A DNA stretch of 64,000 bases from JAGOCV01 sp049445855. Lineage in GTDB: Bacteria; Pseudomonadota; Gammaproteobacteria; Burkholderiales; Burkholderiaceae_C. The notes under the pieces are model-generated. The model made no database searches, was not told where the DNA came from, and saw only the letters and a program-made list of their open reading frames with translations. The DNA lies in NCBI RefSeq assembly GCF_049445855.1, contig NZ_JBMSDV010000006.1, forward strand, positions 1-64,000, given 5' to 3'. The translations under genes were made by a program, and so were the position numbers. Positions 42,600 to 50,679 of this stretch are shown here, piece by piece (the stretch's first letter is position 1; each line of letters starts with the position of its first letter).

Positions 42600-43039
42600 C
42601 CACGAAAATCCAGAAATCAGACGCGGAATGGAAAGCCATCCTGGCCGAAAAGGGCGCGGAGCCTGCAGCTTTCGAAGTGACACGGCACGCCGCGACCGAG
42701 CGCCCGTTCACCGGCAAATACGAGGAGCACTGGGCCACGGGCCAGTACAACTGCATCTGCTGTGGTGCCAAACTGTTCGATTCTGAAACCAAGTTTGACG
42801 CGGGCTGCGGCTGGCCGAGCTTCTACAAGGAAGCCATCCCGGGCGCGATCCGCGAGATCGTGGACCGCAGCCATGGCATGGTGCGTACGGAAACGGTCTG
42901 CGCCAACTGCGGCGCGCACCTGGGCCACGTGTTTCCGGACGGCCCGGCTCCCACCGGGCTGCGATACTGCATGAATTCAGCGTCGCTGGATTTCGCACCG
43001 CGACCCGGAGAGTCGTGGGACGAACCCGCAAAATCCTGA
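42596..43039 (+). CDS. msrB: Peptide-methionine (R)-S-oxide reductase MsrB
   Basis: This 147-residue enzyme repairs R-methionine sulfoxide in proteins. It has the two zinc CxxC pairs (CICC and CANC), the GCGWPSFYKEA block and the catalytic cysteine in LRYCMNSASL. The start overlaps the selO stop by four bases. Its length is that of a free MsrB without an MsrA fusion. Confidence 0.94.
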   Translation: MTTKIQKSDAEWKAILAEKGAEPAAFEVTRHAATERPFTGKYEEHWATGQYNCICCGAKLFDSETKFDAGCGWPSFYKEAIPGAIREIVDRSHGMVRTETVCANCGAHLGHVFPDGPAPTGLRYCMNSASLDFAPRPGESWDEPAKS

Positions 43040-43062
43040 TTCCGGCATCTCCCGCATCATTC

Positions 43063-43620
43063 ATGAAACTGTTCTTCGACTTCCTGCCCGGCGTCCTTTT
43101 CCTCGGCGCGCTCTACCTGTTCGACATCTACGTCGCCACGATGGTCATCATGGCGGCCATGACGCTGCAGGTGCTCGGCCTGCTGGTTCTGCGCAAGAAG
43201 GTCACGGGCATGCAGTGGTTCACGCTGGCGGTCATCCTGGCCTTCGGCGCTGCCACGCTGGTGCTGCACAACCCGGTGTTCATCAAGTGGAAGCCGACGG
43301 TAATCTACTGGATCTTCGCCACCGCGCTGCTGCTCGGCCCCGTGCTGTTCAAGCGCAACTTCATCCAGATGCTGATGAAGGAGCAACTCACGCTGCCGGA
43401 CCACGCATGGTCCAGACTCAACATGGGCTGGGCGGTGTTCATGGCGGCGCTGGGCGGCCTGAACCTGTGGGTGGCCTACACCTTCTCGGAGAAGACCTGG
43501 GGCCTGTTCAAGGTGTTCGGTGTCGTGGGCCTGATGGTGGTGTTCATGGTCGGCCAGCTCATGTACTTCAGCAAGTACATGAAGTCCGACGAACCCGGCA
43601 ACGAGGCAGGCAACCCTTGA
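43063..43620 (+). CDS. yciB: Inner membrane septation protein A (YciB)
   Basis: This 185-residue membrane protein has five hydrophobic helices and the YciB/IspZ pattern: MKLFFDFLPGVLFLGALYLF at the start, KPTVIYWIFATALLLGPVLF in the middle and WVAYTFSEKTWGLFKVFG near the end. It is proposed to help keep envelope and septum organisation. It begins 23 bases after msrB, and its stop overlaps the bolA-like gene at TTGA. Confidence 0.92.
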   Translation: MKLFFDFLPGVLFLGALYLFDIYVATMVIMAAMTLQVLGLLVLRKKVTGMQWFTLAVILAFGAATLVLHNPVFIKWKPTVIYWIFATALLLGPVLFKRNFIQMLMKEQLTLPDHAWSRLNMGWAVFMAALGGLNLWVAYTFSEKTWGLFKVFGVVGLMVVFMVGQLMYFSKYMKSDEPGNEAGNP

Positions 43621-43916
43621 GCACCGCCGCTTCAACGGCCTTGCCGCAGGCCGGCGAATTGCAGGTCCGTCTGGCCGAACGGCTCACGCCATCGCGGCTC
43701 GAAGTGCTCGATGAAAGCGCCGCGCATGCAGGTCATTCGGGTGCCGGGCCGCTGGGTTACGGCACCCATTTCAGGGTGCGGATCGCCTCACCTTTGTTTA
43801 CCGGAAAGCCCCGCGTGGCGCAGCATCGCCTTGTGTATGATGCGCTGCAAGATTTTATCGACCAGGGTGTGCACGCTATTGCCATAGAAGTGCTGCCCGC
43901 CAAGGAAACCCCATGA
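43617..43916 (+). CDS. bolA: BolA-family protein with a TTG start
   Basis: This 99-residue protein is BolA-like: LQVRLAERLTPSRLEVLDES is the first helix-strand, GTHFRVRIASPLFTGKPRVA follows and QHRLVYDAL carries the His used with monothiol glutaredoxins to bind a Fe-S cluster. No ATG or GTG precedes the domain in this frame. The likely start is TTG at 43617, which overlaps the yciB stop as TTGA, with GAGGCAGG upstream as a ribosome-binding site. It overlaps the next gene by four bases. Confidence 0.8.
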   Translation: MSTAASTALPQAGELQVRLAERLTPSRLEVLDESAAHAGHSGAGPLGYGTHFRVRIASPLFTGKPRVAQHRLVYDALQDFIDQGVHAIAIEVLPAKETP

Positions 43917-44692
43917 AAAAACTCCTCACAAGCATTGCTGCTGCGGCCGTGCTGGCTGCTTCGTTGCCCGCTCTCGCCCAGAACGTGGCCATCGTCAACG
44001 GCAAAGCCGTTCCCAAGGCACGCATGGACGTGCTGGTCCAGCAACTCGCCGCCTCCGGCCGCGCCGTACCCCCCGAAATGGAAGGCCAGTTGCGCGAGGA
44101 AGTCATCATGCGCGAGGTGTTCATGCAGGAAGCGCAGAAGCGCGGCCTCGACGCTTCGGAAGACTACAAGGCGCAGGTCGAGCTGGCGCGCCAGAGCATC
44201 CTGATCCGCGAGTTGTTCAACGACTACCGCAAGCAGAACCCGGTCACCGATGCCGACCTGAAGGTCGAATACGACAAGCTCGTGGCAGCGAACGCCGGCC
44301 AGGAATACAAGGTCCGCCACATCCTCGTGGAGAAGGAAGACCAGGCCAAGACCATCATCGCCAGCCTGAAGAAGGGCGGCAAGTTCGACGAGATCGCCAA
44401 GAAGCAATCCAAGGACCCCGGATCGGGCGCTGAAGGTGGCGATCTGGGTTGGTCGCCCGCCAATGCCTTCGTGCCCGAGTTCACCAAGGCCATGGTTGCG
44501 CTGAAGAAGGGCCAGACCACCGATGCGCCGGTGCAGAGCCAGTTCGGCTGGCACGTCATCCGCGTGGACGACGTGCGCGAGATCAGCTTCCCGAAGTTCG
44601 AGGAAGTGAAGCCGCAACTCGAGCAGCAGATGGTGCAGCAGAAGATGGCAAGCTTCCAGCGTGAACTGCGCGAGAAGGCGAAGGTCGAGTAA
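43913..44692 (+). CDS. Periplasmic parvulin-type peptidyl-prolyl isomerase
   Basis: This 259-residue protein has a signal peptide (cleavage after ALA, near 22-24), a SurA-like N-terminal helical region and a parvulin domain at about 134-230 (YKVRHILVEKEDQAKTIIAS through QFGWHVIRVDD). It assists outer-membrane or secreted protein folding. It overlaps the bolA-like gene by four bases and is closed by a strong terminator. Confidence 0.93.
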   Translation: MKKLLTSIAAAAVLAASLPALAQNVAIVNGKAVPKARMDVLVQQLAASGRAVPPEMEGQLREEVIMREVFMQEAQKRGLDASEDYKAQVELARQSILIRELFNDYRKQNPVTDADLKVEYDKLVAANAGQEYKVRHILVEKEDQAKTIIASLKKGGKFDEIAKKQSKDPGSGAEGGDLGWSPANAFVPEFTKAMVALKKGQTTDAPVQSQFGWHVIRVDDVREISFPKFEEVKPQLEQQMVQQKMASFQRELREKAKVE

Positions 44693-44714
44693 GACGCTTC
44701 GGCCCTTCAAGAAG

Positions 44715-44741
44715 AAAAGCCCGGCAATGCCGGGCTTTTTT
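44715..44741. terminator. Rho-independent terminator between ppiC-type and DUF808 genes
   Basis: AAGCCCGGC-aat-GCCGGGCTT forms a nine-pair stem with a three-base loop, flanked by A4 and followed by T6. It ends the selO-to-isomerase run and, because both flanks are A/T, may also serve the converging DUF808 gene. Confidence 0.92.
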
Positions 44742-44765
44742 GTTTGGCCGGTCCGGTAGCGTGCC

Positions 44766-45677
44766 TCAGCGATGGCCGCGCGCCTTGTTGACCGCCATGA
44801 CCAGCAGGACGACGATGCCGCCTGCAACAACACCCGTCACACCATCGAGCAGCGTCGGCAGGATCGCGCCGAAGAAACCGCCGGCCGACGCCGAAACGCG
44901 CTCGATCGCATGGTGCAGCGGACCGATGCCGTGCGTGAGGATGCCGCCGCCGACCAGGAACATGGCTGCCGTGCCCAGCACGGACAGGCCTTTCATCATC
45001 CATGGTGCTGCAGCGACGATGGCACGCCCCACCGCCCGCGCCGCAGCGCTTGCCTTGCGGCTGAGGTACAGACCCAGGTCGTCGAGCTTCACGATGCCCG
45101 CCACGAGGCCGTAGACACCGACAGTCATCAGGATCGCGATGCCCGACAGCACCGCAACCTGGTTGACGAAGGGTGAGTTCTGCACCACGCCCAGCGTGAT
45201 CGCGATGATTTCCGCCGACAGGATGAAATCGGTACGGACGGCACCCTTGATCTTGTCCTTTTCGAACGCGACCATGTCCACGTTCTCCGACACCAGCGCG
45301 TCGACTTTGGCGGCATGTGCCGCCTCGTCCTCTTCCTTGCTGTGCAGGAACTTGTGCGCGACTTTCTCGAAGCCCTCGTAACAGAGGAAAGCGCCGCCCA
45401 GCATGAGCAGCGGCGTCACCGCCCAGGGAATGAACGCGCTGATGGCCAGCGCGGCGGGCACAAGGATGATCTTGTTGATCGTCGAACCCTTGGCGACCGC
45501 CCAGACGACCGGCAATTCCCGCTCGGCCATGACGCCCGTGACCTGCTGCGCATTGAGCGCGAGATCGTCACCCAGCACACCGGCGGTCTTCTTTGCCGCC
45601 ACCTTGGTCATGACAGAGACATCGTCCAGGATCGTGGCGATGTCGTCGATCAGGGCCAGCAGACTGCTTCCGGCCAT
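44766..45677 (-). CDS. DUF808 membrane protein (YedI-like)
   Basis: This 303-residue inner-membrane protein matches DUF808/YedI: MAGSSLLALIDDIATILDDV at the start, VMTKVAAKKTAGVLGDDLAL next and FLCYEGFEKVAHKF in the loop region. Six or so hydrophobic segments fill the rest. The family function is not known to me. It has its own promoter region of only 43 bases after purL's stop on the same strand, so read-through from purL is possible. Confidence 0.9.
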   Translation of the reverse strand: MAGSSLLALIDDIATILDDVSVMTKVAAKKTAGVLGDDLALNAQQVTGVMAERELPVVWAVAKGSTINKIILVPAALAISAFIPWAVTPLLMLGGAFLCYEGFEKVAHKFLHSKEEDEAAHAAKVDALVSENVDMVAFEKDKIKGAVRTDFILSAEIIAITLGVVQNSPFVNQVAVLSGIAILMTVGVYGLVAGIVKLDDLGLYLSRKASAAARAVGRAIVAAAPWMMKGLSVLGTAAMFLVGGGILTHGIGPLHHAIERVSASAGGFFGAILPTLLDGVTGVVAGGIVVLLVMAVNKARGHR

Positions 45678-45720
45678 ATCCTCTTCCTTCGGGTAGTTCT
45701 GTTCCCCGGAGTATGCCGTG

Positions 45721-48700
45721 TCAGCCGACCCAGCGGCGCGCGTTTTGCCAGACGCGCATCCACGGGCTGTGCGCGCCGGGGTCGCCGGAGGTCCAGCTCA
45801 TCTGGATGTTGCGCGAGACGCGCTCGGGGTGCGGCATGAGCGCGGTGAAACGGCCGTCGGCCGTGGTCACCGCCGTCAATCCACCCGGGCTGCCGTTCGG
45901 GTTGAACGGATAGCTTTCGGTCGCCTGGCCGCGGTTGTCCACGTAGCGCATGGCAGCGATGGCCTTCGATGCGTCGCCACGACGTGAAAAGTTGGCAAAG
46001 CCTTCGCCGTGCGCCACGGCAATGGGCAGGCGGCTGCCGGCCATGCCGGCGAAGAACAGGCTGGGCGACTCGAGCACTTCCACCATCGACAGGCGCGCCT
46101 CGAAGCGTTCGCTGCGGTTGGTGGTGAAACGCGGCCACGCGCCGGCGCCGGGAATGATGTCGGCCAGCTCGGCGAACATCTGGCAGCCGTTGCAGATGCC
46201 GATTCCGAAGGTATCGGTGCGCGCGAAGAAGCTCTTGAACTGGCTGGACAGCACGTCGTTGAACGTGACGCTGCGTGCCCAGCCGATGCCCGCGCCCAGC
46301 GTGTCGCCGTAGCTGAAGCCGCCGCAGGCCACAATGCCCTTGAACTCGCGCAGGTCGGCGCGGCCATTTTGCAGGTCGGTCATGTGCACGTCGTAAGCGT
46401 CGAAGCCGGCCTGCGTGAACACCCAGGCCGTTTCCACATGCGAGTTGACGCCCTGTTCGCGCAGGATCGCCACTTTGGGGCGCGACAGGTTCAGGAACGG
46501 TGCGGCGACGTTGTCCGAAGGATCGAACGTCAATGCGACGTGCGCACCCGGGTCTTCCGGCCGGCCCGCTGCGGCGTGTTCGGCATCCGCGCCTTCGGGG
46601 TTGTCACGCTGCTGGCAGATCTTCCAGCTCACGCTGTCCCAGACCTGGTGCAGGTCATGAAGCTTCGCGCTGAACACGGCCTTCGTGTCGCGCCAGACCT
46701 GCACTTCGCCCTTGCCCGCGTCCATGGCGGAGGACACCGGCCGCGTCTTGCCGACGAAATGGCTGTGCTGCGAGAGACCGTGCGCGCGCAGCACCTGCAT
46801 GACCTCATTGCGCTCGGACGTACGCACCTGCAGCAGCACGCCCAGCTCTTCGGTGAACAGCGCCTTGAGCGTGAGTTCCTCGCGGCGCGCGCTGACCTGG
46901 CTGGCCCAGTTCTTCGCATCGCCCGTGTCCATCTTGCTGTCGTTGATGCCGTCGCCTTCGATGACGAGCATGTCCACGTTGAGCGCCACACCCACGTGAC
47001 CGGCAAACGCCATCTCGCAGGCGGCTGCGAACAGGCCGCCGTCGCTGCGGTCGTGGTAGGCCAGGATCTGACCCTTGGCACGCAATGCGTTCACTGCGTC
47101 AACCAGGCGGATCAGGTCTTGCGGGTCGTCCAGATCAGGCACGCCGTCCTTCACCGGGCAGCCGGACTGCCCGAGCGACTGCGCAAGGATGCTGCCGGCC
47201 ATGCGGTGACGGCCGCGGCCCAGGTCCACCAGCACCAGCGTGGTGTCTTCTTCCTTCGCGTCGAGCTGCGGTGTGAGCGTGCCGCGCACATCGGGCAAAG
47301 TGGCGAAGGCGCTGACGATCAGGCTCACTGGCGAGCTGACCTTCTTCTGCGTGCCGTTGTCATTCCACTGCGTGCGCATCGAAAGGCTGTCCTTGCCCAC
47401 CGGCACCGAAATGCCCAGCGCCGGGCACAGTTCCATGCCCACGGCATGCACCGTGTCATACAGCGCGGCGTCTTCTCCGGGTTCGCCGCAAGCGGCCATC
47501 CAGTTGGCGGAGAGCTTCACGCGCTTCAAGTCCATCGGAGCGGCCAGCAGGTTGGTGATGGCCTCGGCCACGGCCATGCGACCGGAGGCCGGCGCGTCCA
47601 TGGCGGCCAGCGGCGTGCGCTCGCCCATGCTCATGGCTTCGCCGGCGAAGCCGTCGTAATCGGCCAGCGTGACGGCGCAGTCGGCCACCGGCACCTGCCA
47701 GGGGCCGACCATCTGGTCGCGGTGGCTCATGCCGCCCACGGTGCGGTCGCCGATGGTCACGAGGAATCGCTTGGACGCCACCGTCGGGTGGCTCAGCACG
47801 TCGATCGCCGCCTTCTGCAGGCTCACGCCGTCCAGGTCGAGCGGCGTGAAGTTGCGCTGGACACGCTTCACGTCGCGGTGCATGCGCGGCGGCTTGCCCA
47901 GCAGCACGTCCATGGGCATGTCGACCGGCGTTTCAGCGGCATTGGCGGAAGGCTCACCGCCTTCGGCCAGCACCAGCTGGCGCTCTTCGGTTGCGACACC
48001 CACGACGGAGAACGGGCAACGCTCGCGTTCGCAGAAGGCACGGAACATGGCCAGCGACTCCGGCGCGATGGCCATCACGTAGCGCTCCTGGCTTTCGTTG
48101 CACCAGATTTCCTTGGGCGCGAGGCCGGACTCTTCCAGCGGTACCGCGCTCAGGTCGAAACGCGCGCCGCGTCCGGCGTCATTGGTGATTTCGGGGAAGG
48201 CGTTGGACAGGCCACCGGCACCGACATCGTGGATGGCCAGGATCGGATTGGCCGCGCCCTGCGCCCAGCAATGGTTGATGACTTCCTGCGCACGGCGCTC
48301 GATCTCGGGGTTACCTCGCTGCACGGAGTCGAAATCGAGTTCTGCCGCGTTGGCGCCCGTGGCCATGGAGCTCGCCGCGCCGCCGCCCATGCCGATGCGC
48401 ATGCCCGGCCCGCCCAGTTGCACCAGCAGCGTGCCGGCGGGGAAAAGGATCTTCTTCGTCTGCCCGGAGTCGATCTGACCGAGGCCGCCGGCGATCATGA
48501 TGGGCTTGTGATAGCCGCGCTCCACGCCGCCTGCCTGCTGCTCGTATTCGCGGAAGTAGCCCAGCAGGTTGGGACGGCCGAATTCATTGTTGAAGGCGGC
48601 ACCGCCCAGCGGGCCCTCGGTCATGATCTGCAGCGGACTGGCAATGTGCCCGGGCTTGCCGATGCTTTGCCCTTCGGCGGGCCACAGTCGCGAAACCGTG

Positions 48701-49737
48701 AAGCCGGTCAGGCCCGCCTTCGGCCTGGAGCCACGCCCCGTCGCGCCTTCGTCGCGGATTTCCCCACCCGCCCCCGTGGAAGCGCCCGGGAACGGCGAAA
48801 TGGCCGTCGGGTGGTTGTGCGTCTCCACCTTCATCAGTACATGGTGTGTGGCCGCTTGCGATTCGTAGCGGTTGGCCGAGTTGCCGGCGGGCGCGATGAA
48901 GCGCTGCACCGCATTGCCTTCCATGATGGACGCGTTGTCCGAGTACGCGACCACCGTGTGTTGCGGGCTCGTCTGGTGGGTGTGGCGGATCATGCCGAAC
49001 ATGCTCTTTTCCTGCGCCACGCCGTCGATGGTGAAGCTCGCGTTGAAGATCTTGTGGCGGCAGTGTTCGCTGTTGGCCTGCGCGAACATCATCAGTTCGA
49101 CGTCGGTCGGGTTGCGCGCCAGGCCCTTGAACGCGTCCACCAGATAGTCGATCTCGTCTTCCGCCAGTGCCAGGCCGAAGTGCCGGTTGGCTTCTTCCAG
49201 CGCGGCGCGGCCGCCGCCCAGCACGTCCACGTGCTCCATGGGCGCGGCCTGCAGCTCGGTGAAAAGGTTCGCGGCCTGGTCGCGCGAAGCCAGTGCGCTT
49301 TCGGTCATGCGGTCGTGCAGCAGCGCGGCGACTGCCGCCCATTGCGATTCGTCCAGAGAAGCCTTCGACAGCAGGCCGGATTTCAGCGTGACGCGGTATT
49401 CGACGATGCGCTCCACACGCTTGAGTGCGAGGCCGCAGTTGTGGGCGATGTCCGTTGCCTTGGACGCCCAGGGCGACACGGTGCCCAGGCGCGGACTCAC
49501 GACGACGAGGACGGCTTCGCCCTGCGGGGCTTCGTACGGGTCGCCATAGGTCAGCAACGCGGCCAGGCGCTCCTTCAGCGCGGCGTCGGGCGCGGTTTCG
49601 GAGGCCACCAGATGCACGAACCGGGCCGAAATGCCATCGATCTTCCCGTGGATCGCCTGGAGGCGGGGGAGCAATTGGCGGACGCGGAACGCACTGAGGG
49701 CGTTGCTGCCCTCGAACTGGGTGATTTGGAGGGTCAC
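45721..49737 (-). CDS. purL: Phosphoribosylformylglycinamidine synthase
   Basis: This 1,338-residue enzyme performs step four of purine synthesis with glutamine as amide donor. It is the large one-chain form: FGAM synthase domains with EVEFHG-free PurL blocks such as MFAQANSEHCRHKIFNA and KVETHNHPTAISPFPGA, two AIRS-like halves, and a C-terminal glutamine amidotransferase with the nucleophile in GICNGCQMF. I favour GTG at 49737, giving MTLQITQFEG as in relatives, over a GTG at 49788. It is divergent from map. Confidence 0.94.
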   Translation of the reverse strand: MTLQITQFEGSNALSAFRVRQLLPRLQAIHGKIDGISARFVHLVASETAPDAALKERLAALLTYGDPYEAPQGEAVLVVVSPRLGTVSPWASKATDIAHNCGLALKRVERIVEYRVTLKSGLLSKASLDESQWAAVAALLHDRMTESALASRDQAANLFTELQAAPMEHVDVLGGGRAALEEANRHFGLALAEDEIDYLVDAFKGLARNPTDVELMMFAQANSEHCRHKIFNASFTIDGVAQEKSMFGMIRHTHQTSPQHTVVAYSDNASIMEGNAVQRFIAPAGNSANRYESQAATHHVLMKVETHNHPTAISPFPGASTGAGGEIRDEGATGRGSRPKAGLTGFTVSRLWPAEGQSIGKPGHIASPLQIMTEGPLGGAAFNNEFGRPNLLGYFREYEQQAGGVERGYHKPIMIAGGLGQIDSGQTKKILFPAGTLLVQLGGPGMRIGMGGGAASSMATGANAAELDFDSVQRGNPEIERRAQEVINHCWAQGAANPILAIHDVGAGGLSNAFPEITNDAGRGARFDLSAVPLEESGLAPKEIWCNESQERYVMAIAPESLAMFRAFCERERCPFSVVGVATEERQLVLAEGGEPSANAAETPVDMPMDVLLGKPPRMHRDVKRVQRNFTPLDLDGVSLQKAAIDVLSHPTVASKRFLVTIGDRTVGGMSHRDQMVGPWQVPVADCAVTLADYDGFAGEAMSMGERTPLAAMDAPASGRMAVAEAITNLLAAPMDLKRVKLSANWMAACGEPGEDAALYDTVHAVGMELCPALGISVPVGKDSLSMRTQWNDNGTQKKVSSPVSLIVSAFATLPDVRGTLTPQLDAKEEDTTLVLVDLGRGRHRMAGSILAQSLGQSGCPVKDGVPDLDDPQDLIRLVDAVNALRAKGQILAYHDRSDGGLFAAACEMAFAGHVGVALNVDMLVIEGDGINDSKMDTGDAKNWASQVSARREELTLKALFTEELGVLLQVRTSERNEVMQVLRAHGLSQHSHFVGKTRPVSSAMDAGKGEVQVWRDTKAVFSAKLHDLHQVWDSVSWKICQQRDNPEGADAEHAAAGRPEDPGAHVALTFDPSDNVAAPFLNLSRPKVAILREQGVNSHVETAWVFTQAGFDAYDVHMTDLQNGRADLREFKGIVACGGFSYGDTLGAGIGWARSVTFNDVLSSQFKSFFARTDTFGIGICNGCQMFAELADIIPGAGAWPRFTTNRSERFEARLSMVEVLESPSLFFAGMAGSRLPIAVAHGEGFANFSRRGDASKAIAAMRYVDNRGQATESYPFNPNGSPGGLTAVTTADGRFTALMPHPERVSRNIQMSWTSGDPGAHSPWMRVWQNARRWVG

Positions 49738-49859
49738 GTTGGTGGCCTTGAGGATGCAGGAGGGTGCAGGAATGGAGAACTTCGCCACGGACCGCTGACT
49801 GGGGCCACGCAGGCAATGCGGATTTTAACCGGCACCCTGCCCCCTCTGACGCCCTCTGG

Positions 49860-49865
49860 GATAAT
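49860..49865 (+). promoter_or_regulatory. Extended -10 element for a likely leaderless map transcript
   Basis: TGGGATAAT is an extended -10 (TG-n-GATAAT) that ends seven bases before the map ATG at 49873, so the transcript would begin at about the start codon. No Shine-Dalgarno sequence precedes the ATG, which supports leaderless translation. Confidence 0.4.
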
Positions 49866-49872
49866 TGCGGCC

Positions 49873-50679
49873 ATGACGATCACCTACAAAGACGCCGAGG
49901 GCATCGAAGGCATGCGCCATGCATGCCGCCTGGCTTCGGAAGTCCTGGACTACCTGACCCCGTTCGTGAAACAGGGCACCACCACGAAGGAAATCGACCG
50001 CCTGGCCAACGAATACATGGTCAAGGTGCAGGGCACGCGCTCGGCCACGCTCGGTTACCAGCCGCCCGGTTACCCGCCCTACCCGGCTTCGCTGTGCACC
50101 TCGCTCAACCATGTGGTGTGTCACGGCATCCCGAACGACAAGCCGCTCAAGAAGGGCGACATCATGAACATCGATGTCACCGTGATCACCGACGACGGCT
50201 GGTACGGCGACAACAGCCGCATGTACATCATCGGCGAAGGCTCCATCGCGGCCAAACGCCTGTGCGCCATCACCTACGACGCCATGTGGCACGGCATCGT
50301 GCAGGTCAAACCGGGCGCGCGGCTGGGCGACATCGGCCACGCCATCCAGAAATTCGCCGAGGCGAGCGGCTATTCGGTGGTACGCGAATTCTGCGGACAC
50401 GGCATCGGCAAGAAATTCCACGAGGAACCGCAGGTGCTGCACTACGGCCGCCCGGGCACCATGGAAGAGCTCCAGCCCGGCATGACCTTCACCATCGAGC
50501 CGATGATCAACGCCGGTCGCCGCGACATCAAGGAGCTCGGCGACGGCTGGACCATCGTCACGCGCGACCATTCACTGTCCGCGCAGTGGGAACACACGGT
50601 CCTGGTGACCGAAACCGGTTACGAAGTGCTGACCCTGTCCGCCGGCAGCCCGCCGCCGCCCGCCTTCGTGAATGCCTGA
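49873..50679 (+). CDS. map: Methionine aminopeptidase type I
   Basis: This 268-residue enzyme removes the initiator methionine. The five metal ligands are visible in order: Asp in NIDVTVITDDGWYGDNSRM (two), His in CGHGIGKKFHEEP, Glu in FTIEPMI and Glu in AQWEHTVLV; the substrate His is in VVCHGIPND. It is complete and monofunctional. It has no rpsB partner beside it; instead glnD follows with an eight-base overlap. The peptide deformylase gene lies 3.6 kb further on. Confidence 0.95.
   Translation: MTITYKDAEGIEGMRHACRLASEVLDYLTPFVKQGTTTKEIDRLANEYMVKVQGTRSATLGYQPPGYPPYPASLCTSLNHVVCHGIPNDKPLKKGDIMNIDVTVITDDGWYGDNSRMYIIGEGSIAAKRLCAITYDAMWHGIVQVKPGARLGDIGHAIQKFAEASGYSVVREFCGHGIGKKFHEEPQVLHYGRPGTMEELQPGMTFTIEPMINAGRRDIKELGDGWTIVTRDHSLSAQWEHTVLVTETGYEVLTLSAGSPPPPAFVNA

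Noticed and set aside
46009..50679. Open frame of over 1,500 codons on the plus strand
   Set aside because: It lies antisense to purL for most of its length and only its end coincides with map. The sequence is low-complexity His/Arg/Ala, typical of shadows in high-GC DNA.
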